Shown here: one piece after another, positions 1-11,300 of the stretch
Position numbering within the stretch: position 1 is the first letter of the stretch
How the letters are laid out: each line of letters starts with the position of its first letter
Assembly (NCBI GenBank): GCA_033439265.1
Contig: JAVTVX010000033.1
Location: 29,822-93,821, forward strand
DNA: 64,000 nucleotides
Direction of reading: 5' to 3'
From: Dillenia suffruticosa
Lineage: Eukaryota > Streptophyta > Magnoliopsida > Dilleniales > Dilleniaceae
Made by a program: the position numbers and the translations under genes
Notes under the pieces: model-generated
The model's database searches: none
What the model saw: only the letters and a program-made list of their open reading frames with translations
Told to the model about the DNA's origin: nothing

Positions 1-109
1 CTTTGCAAAGCCTAAGATTTATATATTTAAATTGATTAAATTTTTATGTACATTGTTAAATTTGAGTGTTTTTAGTTCATTGAACAATATTTTGTAGATA
101 TTGAATAAG

Positions 110-370
110 AAAAATTAGGGTTTAGGGTTTTTTAAATTTAGGATAAAATTAGGGTTAGGGTTTTATAAAAAAAATTATGATTTAGAACCGAATTAGGGTT
201 TTATAAAATTTTATAGATTGGTTAATTTTGTCAAGTTGATTTGTTTAGGGATTAGGGTTTTTTTAAAATTAGAACTGAATTAGAATTTAGGGTTTAAAAA
301 AAAGGTAATTATTAGTAATTGTTTATTGATTTGTTTGAAATTTATTTTTAGAACCAAATTAGGGTTTGTC
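110..370 (+). repeat. AT-rich leader with dispersed TTAGGGTTT motifs
   Basis: TTAGGGTTT or close variants recur at irregular spacing, separated by A/T-rich stretches, just upstream of the transposase remnant. On the other strand the motif reads AAACCCTAA, the plant telobox. The matching leader of the second MULE (28,480-29,240) has the same composition in the same position relative to its transposase, so this is a family trait of the element rather than an interstitial telomere. It is not a perfect tandem array. Confidence 0.6.
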
Positions 371-418
371 AATAGACTTCTAATTTAGGCTTAAATTATT
401 TTTTGATATTGAGTAGAA

Positions 419-2258
419 ATGGCAAAGATGGTGAGATTATTATGTTACACAAATAGTGAAATTGTGACGGTTGAGAATGAAGTCAGTTATGATTGTGGGC
501 CTTCAAAGTTAATTCAAGTCAGGAGAAATGCATCATTTAATGAGTTGGTCTCCGTGATGTGCAAGGGTCTTCAAATAAATTTAAGGAGAAAACATATAGA
601 GATTTATCATCCTTGTCCCGTGTCACACATGCAAGGGGGAATATGTGATACGAATTGGTACCAATTAGTGATAACGACGATATTTTGAACTTGATGGAGT
701 TTGCGGTGAGTATGGGAGTGGGTACGACGTATGAATTATATGTAAAAACATACAATGTTAGTACATCTGTGCAACAAGGTTACGATTATATGGATAAATA
801 TCCAGAGCTCGAATGTCGAGTGGATCTTACTAGCGCAGGTGTGGATAATGATGTGGACGAGGAAGAAATGGCAGAAGAAGAGATAAAAGAAGAGAATGAT
901 GATGATGATGATGATGTTAGAGAAGTTCATCGTGGTAGTGATGGTAGTTAAGCGAACTAAATAATATTGGGGTCCTCCAGAGCGACTGCACCCATTGGTG
1001 GTGGTCGGAGATATGTCAGTCAATAACGAAGTTGATGACTTAATTCCTTTCTTTAGAATTGCACCGGGAGGAGATGGTTATGTGACTTTCGAGGAAGATT
1101 ATAGATTGAGAAATGATAGTGAAAGTTTTAGCGATGAATTGAAGAAAGGAACGAGATTCGAGTCGAATGAGGAGCTTATACACTTTATGAAAATGTATCA
1201 TGTGGAGCATCACTATCAATTTCATGTTAGGAGATCATCCTCTATAATGTGGACAGCGATATGTACTCAAAAGGATAATGGTTGTAAGTGGAGGTTGTGT
1301 GCACAAAAAATAAGACTTCTTAGTGCCTTTGTGATAACTGTTATAGAGGGACCACACATATGTGTCAATACTGGATTGATGCAAGATTATAGGCAATTGG
1401 ATTCAAATTTGATGGTCTGACATTTTCTTAACTACGTACAGGAAGACCCAAGTGTAAAAGTCTCTTTTCTACGAACCGTTATGATAGAAAAAACCACATG
1501 TAGTTTCCCGAAAACGTGTTTGGGCTACAAAAAAAAGGTCATAGAAATGGTATACGGGGATTGGGAGGAATCATACAAAGAGCTACCGTGGGTTTTGGAT
1601 GTAATAGTCCAAAGGAATCTAGGATCACAAGTTTTATGGAGGTTGGGTCCGCCACGAGCAAATGGTGAAAGGGTTTTTGAAGCTATGTTTTGAACATTTG
1701 GTCTTAGTATCACCGCATTTAGGAGTTGTCGGCCATTGATAAGTATAGATGGGACTCACCTGTATGGGAAATACAAGTACAAGTTGTTGATTACATGCGG
1801 TATGGACGGGGCAAATCACATTGTTCCGTTGGCATTTGTTTTAGCGGATGTAGAGTCACTTGTATCGTGGTCGTGGTTTTTGATGTGTGTGCGAAACTTT
1901 GTTGTTGGAGATAGACAGGGTCCCCTTTACTTGATTTCAGATCGACATGAAGGGATAAGAGCAACTGTTGCTCGGTCGGATTTTGGATGGTTACCTCCAA
2001 ATACTGTGTGAAGCTTTTACATGAGACATGTCATTAGTAATTTTAACACCTATCACAAAAACCAAGCTTATAAGAGAGTCGCTACTATTGCTGCTTTACA
2101 ATGACAACAAAAGAAATTCGATATTTATATGGCGATGTTGTAGTTGTAGTGCAGCTGGTCATAATCGGAGAACATGCACAAAACAAATTAGATGTTGTCT
2201 CTGTGGCAGACAAGGACATCATCGACGATATTGTCCCACCCTATCGCATGAAAATTGA
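419..2258 (+). pseudogene. MuDR-type (MULE) transposase remnant
   Basis: Pieces of a Mutator transposase appear in order over several frames. They are an N-terminal segment (419-951) ending in an acidic run of D/E residues, a MuDR-type DNA-binding region (995-1420, with GTRFESNEELIHFMKMY followed by conserved Cys/His), and the start of the MULE catalytic domain (1736-2011, SIDGTHLYGKYKYKLLITCG, whose D is the expected first acidic catalytic residue). Next come RHVISNFNTYHKN and a CCHC zinc knuckle (2136-2245, CCLCGRQGHHRRYC). The C-terminal half of the catalytic domain and the SWIM finger seen in the second element are absent, so an internal deletion lies between about 2,090 and 2,130. Several frame changes and stops make it non-functional. 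Confidence 0.8.
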
Positions 2259-2670
2259 TTGTATTTGTCTTTTAATCACAATTCCCCATGTATTTGTTAT
2301 TATGCCGTAGTTAGTAAATTTGTCACACTTTGGAGGCCTTTGTTTTTATTATAATGGTTAATGCACGTTTGCAGATATTAATATGTTAGTGACTTTTCAT
2401 ATGTCTTTATTAATGTCGTATATTGTGAATTTGTTAAACTTTCGAATCCTATGTTTTTCTTTTAATGGTTAATGCACATTATATGTTATGTATCGTATTT
2501 GAATTATTAATTAATTTTTCATTTTATTTTTTTTACAGATGGATCTTGGATCTTCTGATCCGAATCTTCTATGATTACAGCGATACCACCATTTTTTTAC
2601 GATTTGGCAAGGAGATGACACTACCGTTTCGCTTACTTGTCGGCAATGTGAGACCGTGCTACGCCGTTGG

Positions 2671-5600
2671 TGTCACGCCTCGACCTACCCCCGGGCCGAG
2701 CACTTGAGCAACCGCCGCGACACCCCAATGCACGGGCACAACCCTCCGAGACATCGAGGCATCGTAAGGCTAAAAACACATATGTCCAAATCAGTTTACA
2801 AAATCACATGAATTCTCAAGTAATAAAAATAAAATATCTCAATGTGTCTCAAATGCATGAATATGTAAACCCAAAATGAGAGTTACCATTTACATGCGCC
2901 AATAGTAATATGCAGTCATCCCAAAGCAAATAAGTACAATGGTCAATCTAAATACTCCAAAATAATATGATAACCTCAAATTGAATATAACGAAAGAAAC
3001 GGGTAACCATACCCCAACCCAGTCTCCAATATAAGTCCAACGAAATCGAGTCTCTACCATTCCCTCGATTCAAGACTATACTTGTGAAAGAGAAAGTGAG
3101 AGGTGAGTATCTATGGGAGGATACTCAGCAAATAAGGGGATTGACATCATGCTATCAATATCAAGTGTGAATTTGGAGTATCAAGGCATGTAATACAATA
3201 TCAAGTGTGCGAAAGACAGCGTGTAGTTTTAACATAACTCAAGACACACATCAAAAAATAACATATGCATTCATCCATGTATCAAATCACATATGTAGAG
3301 CCAGCCGAACAAACAACCCCTTCAATAGTCTACCTCAACCAAGGACGGGCGCATTGGGGGTTTTCACAATGTAAATATCAAATAATAGCTCTCTATCCCA
3401 ATATTGACCACAAATTACTCCAACTAACCTGTAAATAATAATAATAATATATATATATATACCTATAAATAGTCGGCCGTGTATGGTGCACCGCCCAGTG
3501 CTAGACAGAGGTAAACTCACGTTCTCCCCGATGAGAGTTAACCTGGGACAACCATACACATGACAATTTGGCGGATACCTCCGGTCGAAGCATATCCGGG
3601 CACAAGGGGTGCCTCTACCAAATGTCCTTCGTAGCTACAGAATACTATAGAAAACATATCACAATATCATCAAGTCGGCCGAGCACGTAGCCCCATGCAT
3701 CACATCATCACGTCAGCCGGGTATACAGCTCCATGCATCGTAATATAACGTCGGCCGGGCGTACAGCCCAAATAGTACAATACATGTAAATCAATTCAAA
3801 ACCATGTGCCAATACAGTGGAAGATTAAAACATGTCAATATGTTAAAAAGTGGCACAATATCCAATTATCAAACTCATGGATGCATATTAATAAAATCAG
3901 CAGTTAAGACACTCCAATGGTCACAAAAATATGTATATATACTTATTAAAATCTAAAAATTCAGTTTTCACATGTATAGAAATCATGTCATTTGAAAATC
4001 GGTAAAATATGATTTGTTAATCAATAGCATATGTCAAAGTCTCACTTACAGTATGTGGGAGGGTAGATCACTCCCCTCAGTATAACAATAAATGGAACTC
4101 TCTCGAATCGATCACCAATCACGTCACTACAATGATCATATATGCACACATTATATCATTATAGGAAAATATATGTAATAAATTGCACTTAATAATTTCT
4201 TAGTCTAGGGCTAAATTCTAGGGCATTTTAAATAAATCCCTAAGTGTATTTGTATAAAAATATCCAATTTTCCAAAGTTTGATCCGGTCAAAATCACTGC
4301 ACGGACATCATGCTCATGCCACGCCTATGTCGGCCCATTGCCTGGCGCCCATACGCACAAAGCCTATGTCCCTGCATGGTAGAAATGACTTAACTCTTTG
4401 TACACAGCTCCAATTCAAGCAAAATTTTTGATATGTTGTAGGAAATTTCATGTCCTATAACGTTCATGTTATACATTTTCTCAAAATCTCATCACAGAAT
4501 TTCCAAAAATACGCATTTTGTTTTTGTCGCGCTCTATATTTAGATTCTGTCCTATTTTTATGCAGAAATCATAACTTTCACCATATTCATCTAAACATAA
4601 TGAAATTTATACATGTTATACCTAAGACATAGATCTACAACTTTTATGTTTAGAGTTTCACTCAATTATGTCGAGAAAGTGGTTGAAATAAATCATGATC
4701 AGAACAGTCAGGTTTCAATTGGAAACAAGGTTTCTGTCAAAACTTTTTGGGGAAAAAGGGTATAACTTTTGATTTTCTCGTGCGAATTAGCTGAACCTTT
4801 TATATGTTATAGACAAGGATGATACTACAACTTTTATGTTTTGAGTTTCTCTAAAATAGGACCGGAAAAGGGTCATTTTTGCACACTGTTTTTATGTTCC
4901 GAAACAGAACAACTTTCTATCGCGTTTCAGGAAAAGTGTCATAACGTTTGGTACAGGCATCCACTTAAGGTGGTTCTTATTTCGTTGGAAAGATAAGACC
5001 TAGATCTACAATTTATTTAACTAGAGCATTTTTAAATTCAGACTATAAGACACCACAAAACCAAGGCAAAGTCATGGCCAAAAATAAAAATTAAAATGAG
5101 AGAATAAAATTTCTTACCTCAATTTTCTCGATCTTCCTCTCTTCTCACCTTGTTCTCACGGCTTGGGAAGAATGAACAAGCATTCTATGGTCTTCTTCCT
5201 TTATGCTTGTGTTATTAACTCACCACCCTAGGATCAAGTTTCAATTTAATCTAAGCCATATGATCATTTTACTAATTTGCATGTGTTTTGATTGGTTTTC
5301 GTGTACGTGAGTTCTCATTGGCCTACCTTACCTTTCTCCTCTCAATTTGGGTCAACACTTGTCCTCCTCACTCTCACACTTATTTAATGTATTGTTTTAA
5401 AAGAATACACTTGTCATATTTTCTTTTTAAGTTTTTGTTAATTGCTAACAAGTTCTATAACTTATAAAAAATCTAATTTGACCCCCAAAAATTTTCATAA
5501 TTATACACTAGATCCAAAATCTCATTTTAGTGCTAATTAAATTTATTTAATGTGAAATTAAGGTTATTGAGTCTTTTTTAGCCAAACTGATCCAAATTTG

Positions 5601-5744
5601 TATTTTACCGATAAATTTCTGGAATCGTTTTATTAAAAAATTTCTTATTGAAAATTTATAAACGTAGTCGTAGAAACATATATATATATATATATATATA
5701 TGAACTGGAATACACCATAGGATATACCGAGGGTTGGTGTTATA
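2671..5744. mobile_element. Solo-LTR-like insertion in the PMD remnant (3,074 bp)
   Basis: The segment begins TGTCACGCCTCG and ends GGTTGGTGTTATA. It is flanked by the direct repeat GTTGG at 2,666-2,670 and 5,745-5,749, the 5-bp target duplication typical of LTR retrotransposons. Skipping it joins the PMD reading across the site. Inside there are no gag or pol motifs, only AT-rich sequence, short GTCGGCCGGGCGTACAGC-like repeats (about 3,660-3,770) and an (AT)n run near the right end. This fits a fossil solo LTR of a large Ty3/gypsy-type family. The family assignment is inference, and the LTR is unusually long. Confidence 0.6.
5678..5702. repeat. (AT)n microsatellite
   Basis: An uninterrupted AT dinucleotide run lies close to the right end of the solo LTR-like segment. 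Confidence 0.9.
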
Positions 5745-7435
5745 GTTGGGAGCACAGTTAGATCGACGAGTGAGTTCTCCCTTTTTTCGAACGGTTGGAA
5801 TTTTTGGGTGTTGCCCGACTACGATTTGTTCAGTTAGATTTGTACCTGATTACGGCCTTAGTCGAGCGATGTAGGCCGGAGATGCACACTTTTCACCTCC
5901 TCCATAGTGAGTTGACTATTATACTTCAGGACAGAGGTCTTCCTAGGGTTACCTGTGAATGACCATCCTGTAGTAGCTAGAACTGCGGGAGTGTTGTGGG
6001 ATGATATGTGTGAGAGACTGCTAGGTGTTAGACCTCTACGGACTGTATTTAGAGGTTACACTTTAAGTATGCAGTGGTTGGCCAAGTTTTTTTTCTGAGT
6101 TGCTCGATGGAGTTAAATGATATATATATATGGCACAGTAGACACGGGCTTATATTTTACTTTTGTTAGGAGGTGTGCTATTTTGTGATAAAATAATATA
6201 TTATGTACATTTATAGTTTTTTAGTATTGTTAGAGAATTTAGAGATTTCAGGTAGTTATAGTTAGGGTTCTGCGTGTCTGGCATATATGTATAGACAGTT
6301 TTATATTGTCATGCACCCAAACTCACGCGAGATAGGCAGGTCGTGGAGCAGGTCGTATGGGTACCCTACACGGATGAGTTATTGGCATCCCTCATCGGCT
6401 GCTGTCACATGGGGAGGGGATATTTGGCACGCGTGGATCCAGTTAATCTGTTTTAGTATCGTGGAGTTGTACTTTTCCAGACATAGTGTTACGATAGTTT
6501 GGAGCATATCAACACATTCTGAGACATTGTGACACTGATGATAGACTTCACGATACGAGCAGTCGAGGTAGACTGGAGGTCGATTGGACGGTAGAGCATG
6601 CAGTCTATATTGATTGGTAAATGCACCGACGTGACTATCTAGTGTTACTAGACATTTCATGCGGACCTGCTCTCGATTCTGCCTACAGTAATTGGTTTTG
6701 CAGCATCTCCCGCAGGTTCGTCAGTCGTCAAGGAGCTTCTTGACCTATGTGGTAACTACTTTACATCTGCATTTCTCTTAGTCAATCAATATTTTTGATT
6801 TGTTTTTTTAAACTAATTTTAACATATTTATTATAGTGGGATACATTGCACGAGTCACGAGACACTTTGGGTGACGACGCTCGGGGACTTATTGGTTCAG
6901 CTATCTCGGCATTGGCAGATGACATGACTTATTTTTTCAGATGTAGACCCGCTAGAGATGGTGATGATGGTGGTAATGCAGACCGACCATGTGGGCAACG
7001 ACGAGGACGAAGACAACGTACGAGACTACCACCCTCAGCCGATCATGCGCTACTGCCACCGTCTTAGTAGCCCGAGGATGTCGCAGGATCTTTTACTACG
7101 TTCGGTGAGTCTTCAGATTTCTATACGCCTGTGTTTGATGACTTCCCTCAGGTTTTCACTTTGGGGGCTCCTCAGAGGGGAGCTCGTCCCGATAGTTTTA
7201 TGGGCGAGTGACTGACAAGGTAGAGAGAGATAATGCACTACCCTTGTTTTATGTCTCCCTACCGATTTTCTCTGAGCCCCACCAGTATGATGCAGGTACC
7301 TCCCAAATCTCACAAATAGATGACCTGAGTTTAGTATCTCAGTCTGATTATATTGAGAGTAAACTTGATGTACGTGTTAGATATTATACTAGAAGAAGAA
7401 GATATCATTTGTATTATGAACAATTTTTTAATTAA

Positions 7436-7960
7436 TAAAATCTTTTCTGTTTTTTATATTTTATTGTATTTTGTTTATTTTCATCGCTCTGCTTTGGTGG
7501 TGTGGAAATATGTATTATTGCTAAATTTTATTTCTGTTTCGAAGTTGGGATGATATTATTCGGAGATTGTATTTGGAGATTGTATTTTAGGGTTGGTATA
7601 AAATGACACTATATTTTTTTCCTGTTTCGAAATTGGGATGGTAGAATTTGGAAATTGTATTTGGGGATTATATTTACAGATTGTATTTTAGGATTGACAT
7701 AAAATAGTATAGAAAATGATTAAGGTTGGGAGAGGAGTCAAACTTGACATGCCTCTTAACTGTTCACATGTCGAGTCACAACATGTACTGTAAACTCGAC
7801 ATGCGGACAGTTAAGAGACATATCTAGTTTTCAAAACTCGACATGTATGAATAGTGTATGCCAAGTTTTGAAAATTTGATATGTTATATCAATTGTGGAA
7901 TTATTTTCTTGAGGAGACGTTTTTAAAATATTCTTTAATTTTTATGTTTAAATCCGTACA
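7436..7960. other. MULE-A 3' region between the PMD remnant and the SERK leader
   Basis: AT-rich DNA with no coding signal. It holds two imperfect repeats of a GGAGATTGTATTT-like phrase (about 7,560-7,690) and the inverted repeat listed separately. It is probably the 3' non-coding part of MULE-A. Because the SERK start codon is only about 350 bp downstream of 7,960, part of this DNA may now act in the SERK promoter; that is inference. Confidence 0.4.
7746..7823. repeat. Inverted repeat (about 30-bp arms) with repeated CTCGACATG motif
   Basis: The left arm (about 7,746-7,777) reads CTTAACTGTTCACATGTCGA in its core. The right arm (about 7,793-7,823) is its near-perfect reverse complement, separated by about 15 bases. 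The arm-end motif CTCGACATG occurs again at about 7,837. The structure would form a strong hairpin in RNA or single-stranded DNA. It may be a sub-terminal part of MULE-A or a small independent foldback element. Confidence 0.6.
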
Positions 7961-8312
7961 AACTCCTTTTTCCCCCGGGGCCGGGGACCCAATTTCCAGT
8001 CCCACTTCTTCTCCGGTCAATGAAGAGCATTCGAAATGAAAAAATTTGCACAATAGTAAGGTTCTTCTCTCCCTCTAGTGAGAGAGACGGAGGGCTTTGA
8101 TTTTATTTGACTAACAAGACTCTCTCTCCCCCCGTCTCTTCAACGTCTCTGTCTCAAATCTCCATTTCCCCATACCTCTCGCGTTCTCCTAGAGGCCTTA
8201 GTTCGTGGATCAATGCTGCTAAGGGCAAACAAAATTGAAGAGCGAAAGACCAGAGAGAGAGAGAGTGAGGTGAATTGATGTTCTTGGTGAAGGAATTGGA
8301 GGAAGTGATGAA
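7961..8312 (+). promoter_or_regulatory. Probable SERK copy A proximal promoter and 5' leader
   Basis: The AT-rich MULE-side DNA changes at about 7,970 to more GC-rich sequence with pyrimidine tracts (8,062-8,080 and 8,120-8,150, CTCTCTCTCCCCCC) followed by a GA-rich run (about 8,250-8,270). CT- and GA-rich leaders are common in plant receptor-kinase genes. No convincing TATA box was found, so the transcription start cannot be placed. Confidence 0.4.
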
Positions 8313-11300
8313 TTGAAGTTCTCGGTGAGGAATGAAGCTCTGCGTAAGGATGATCTCCGCTTCGGCTTTGGTTTGCTTGCCTTGATTCTGGTCTTCTCTC
8401 TTTTCTCCACCGTCTATGGCAACGCTGACGGTCTCAATTTTGTTTATTCTTTTGTATATTTTTTGGAGATCATTGAAGGGTTTCATGTGTTGACTTGAGT
8501 GATTGAGCAATTTCAGTGCATGGGTCTTGCTTGAATTTTCTGCTTCATAACATTTTCTCAACCAAGTATTGTAAGGATTCTTGCGTATGATTGTAAGAGC
8601 TATAATGAGTTTCTTAGAAGCAAAATATAATTTAATTTATAATATATATTTTATTTTTACAAAAAAAGGTGATGCATTGAATACATTGAAGACCAATTTA
8701 GCGGATCCTAGCAATTTTCTGCGAAGTTGGGATCCAACCCTTGTCAATCCATGCACTTGGTTTCATGTGACTTGCAATAGTGACAGTAGTGTCACAAGAG
8801 TGTAAGTTTCTATCTATTGATGTTGCTAAATGAATTCAAGAAAAGTGTAATGCATATTTTTGGTTGGATGTTTCTCAACGTAAAACATCTTTCCTTTGAC
8901 CACAGCCAGTGACCTTGGAAATGGTAATTTATCTGGTCAATTAGTGCCACAGTTTGGTCGGCTTCCTAATTTGCCGTACCTGTAAGTCTGGCTTCCATCA
9001 TTTTTACGGTTCCTCCCTTGTTCTATACAATTTTATTGAAATGTTCTGCTACTTGATTCATACCACTTAGCCTTTTGTCCCAAATTTGTTGGGGTTAGCT
9101 ACATGTCTTTGTTCTTTCCATTCGATTTAAGACTATACTTATGGTTGAGTTGAGTATTATTTTTTTATTTTTACACCAGAACATGGGGCATGCAATGTTA
9201 ACTAATCTTTGGCAAGCTTACCATCTACTAGAACAAATTACTTTATCGTTGAGTGAAGAAAATAAAAACCTGGTTAATGTTATACTCTTGATGCATCCAA
9301 ATCTCAGCTTGTTAGCAGGAGAACTTTCTCTTTCTAGATACTTTCTAGATGATACCCAATGTTCAATCTTGCACTGGCAGGTTTTGTGCTGCATACAAGG
9401 TTTTTCTAGTTGGTTTGCCCTTTGTGTATGGTTTGTGGGCTATTAGGTACACCCGATGCATTTATTGGTGTTCACCAGAAGAACAGTGGTTAATGTTCCC
9501 ACTGTTACCTCAAGAAAAATGTGTTGCCCCAGAAAGTAACCATGTAAAATGATGTAAGATGCATAGGTTCCATCTTTTGTATGTATCTGTCATATATATG
9601 ATATTATTTTCCATTATTAGTGAAAAGCTTCTTTAAGGAAAGTAGCACAAAAAGTAGTTGTCAAAGTTCTCAATGGAGTATTGGTGGATGTTGCATATGT
9701 AATAGTAAAATTCCTGAAATTTCAGCTGGTTAATACTTCAAAATGAGCAGTTTCCAGTTTGACACCATGGACCAGTTAAACTGATTAGTTTTCCTTTGCA
9801 TTATCTTTAGCATTATCTAAGTGTTTGCAAGTATTTTCCTCTTTTGAAATGCATATTATGTTGGTATTGGGGCATTGATCAAAAAGTAGAAAATGACATG
9901 GTTGTCTAGTTTCCTGTATCATCTTTATCTGTTCCTCTCTTTGATCTTTTCTGTACTTGAATCTTAGGAATTTTAATGCTATGCATCGTTTAATTTTAAT
10001 TATACCTGTATATTTTATGATGATGTTATGGCTCAATATTTTGAAAAGAGATAAGTCTTTGCACTCTTGTTGTGATATAGTAGTCTGAATTCTCAAACAA
10101 TCTTGTTACCACTTCTTTTGCTGTTTCTAGCTCCTAACTTTCCATGCCAGTCTAATCTCTTATTTCAAACAAGTTTCTACAATTAGCAAACATCTTTAAA
10201 TTGATGTGTTTATAATTTCTCTTAAAATGGTGGTATTGTTACTATAATTCTTCGTTGTTGTTTTTGTTATTGCTGTATCTAAAGCTAAATTACATTACAT
10301 TGCTATAACTATGTTATTTTTGACAAGTGCGTGATGCTTATCTAGCTAGTGGGTTATAAATTGTTCAATGGTCGCAGTGCTGTATGTATATTGGTATTGA
10401 CAACTTGAAAATTTTTACCTACCTGATCTTTTGAGATCTCTCTTTCTAATATGATGACAGGGAGCTTTACATCAACAGCATAAGTGGAAAGATTCCCAGT
10501 GAACTTGGGAATTTAGCAAATTGGGTCAGCTTGGATCTTTACTTGAACAAATTATCTGGATCAATTCCTGACACACTGGGAAACCTTCAGAAATTGCGTT
10601 TCTTGTATGACCTCTTCTTCTCTAACCAGTATTTTTTTGCCTTAAAGTTCTGCCTTGTCTTTTCGAATTGCTTGTGTATCTTTATATTATAATGCTTATT
10701 TGTGAGGCTTGCCCATTGAGAGTAGGAAGGCCTCGTGTAGTATTATTATACTTGGGGATTTGGATGTGTTACTGGAATTATAGACCTACTGTGATGAGGC
10801 CTTCCAGTGCAAGGTCCTTAGCAACATGATGGCTATCTCCCTGGCATTGTGTTAGAATATTATCTTTATTTTTATTTTTCGCGTGCAATATAAAGAAATT
10901 TATATTTCAAACGTAAAGAGCTTGGTATCTTTGTTGTTTGCATGTTCTTTATGAGGAGTGTTGGAGATGTTTACTATTCACCTCAATTGCCTCAATCAAC
11001 ATGTGCTAAGATAGAGGCAAAAGGTTATATCAATTGATTGGGTAGGGAAAGAATGAGAAATAAACAATTACTTAGCTACGTGTTTCCTGCCTGGCAAATC
11101 CACTAGGACATTCTGCTTGGAGATATCTTAGATCAACGAACAATGATTTTCTGTATTATCTCATTAGTGAATGTGCCAGCAGGGGGCTGATCGAGGCTAT
11201 GAAGCACGGATATAGACTTGAGATGACACAACAAAGTTATTAAAGATTTTACACTATTAAGTTAAAAAGTATGGTATCATGTCGTGTCCAAGGACGTGTT

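Larger units (their letters stand above)
2539..7435 (+). pseudogene. Plant mobile domain (PMD, aminotransferase-like) gene remnant, split by an LTR insertion
   Basis: An ATG at 2539 directly follows a good splice acceptor (T-run plus ACAG). After about 130 bp the reading is cut by the LTR insertion and resumes at about 5,750. Recognisable PMD pieces follow: RPEMHTFHLLHSELTIILQD (about 5,876-5,935), which parallels the TFYLPIREATITLQD stretch of the second MULE; RAYILLLLGGVLFCDK (about 6,147-6,194); and a low-complexity C-terminal tail (6,846-7,435). PMD proteins are plant-specific. Host members such as MAIN/MAIL1 act in gene and transposon silencing, and many others sit inside transposons. 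Frame changes are frequent, so this copy is dead. Confidence 0.7.
1..7960 (+). mobile_element. MULE-A: decayed Mutator-like element with transposase and PMD gene remnants (left end outside window)
   Basis: Reading left to right there is an AT-rich leader full of TTAGGGTTT motifs (about 110-370), a MuDR-type transposase remnant (419-2258) and a plant mobile domain gene remnant (2539-~7435), all on the plus strand. This is the same order and orientation as in the much better preserved element at 22,749-29,809. The left terminus is not in the window. The right terminus was not found as an inverted repeat; the limit near 7,960 is placed where SERK leader-like sequence begins. A 3.07-kb LTR insertion (2,671-5,744) interrupts the PMD part. 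The coding parts are interrupted many times, so the element is inferred to be non-autonomous. Confidence 0.75.

Noticed and set aside
9065-9140. Possible LINE or SINE tail (TTTTGTCCCAAATTTGTTGG)
   Set aside because: Only one short phrase matches the remembered pattern; no target duplication or poly(A).
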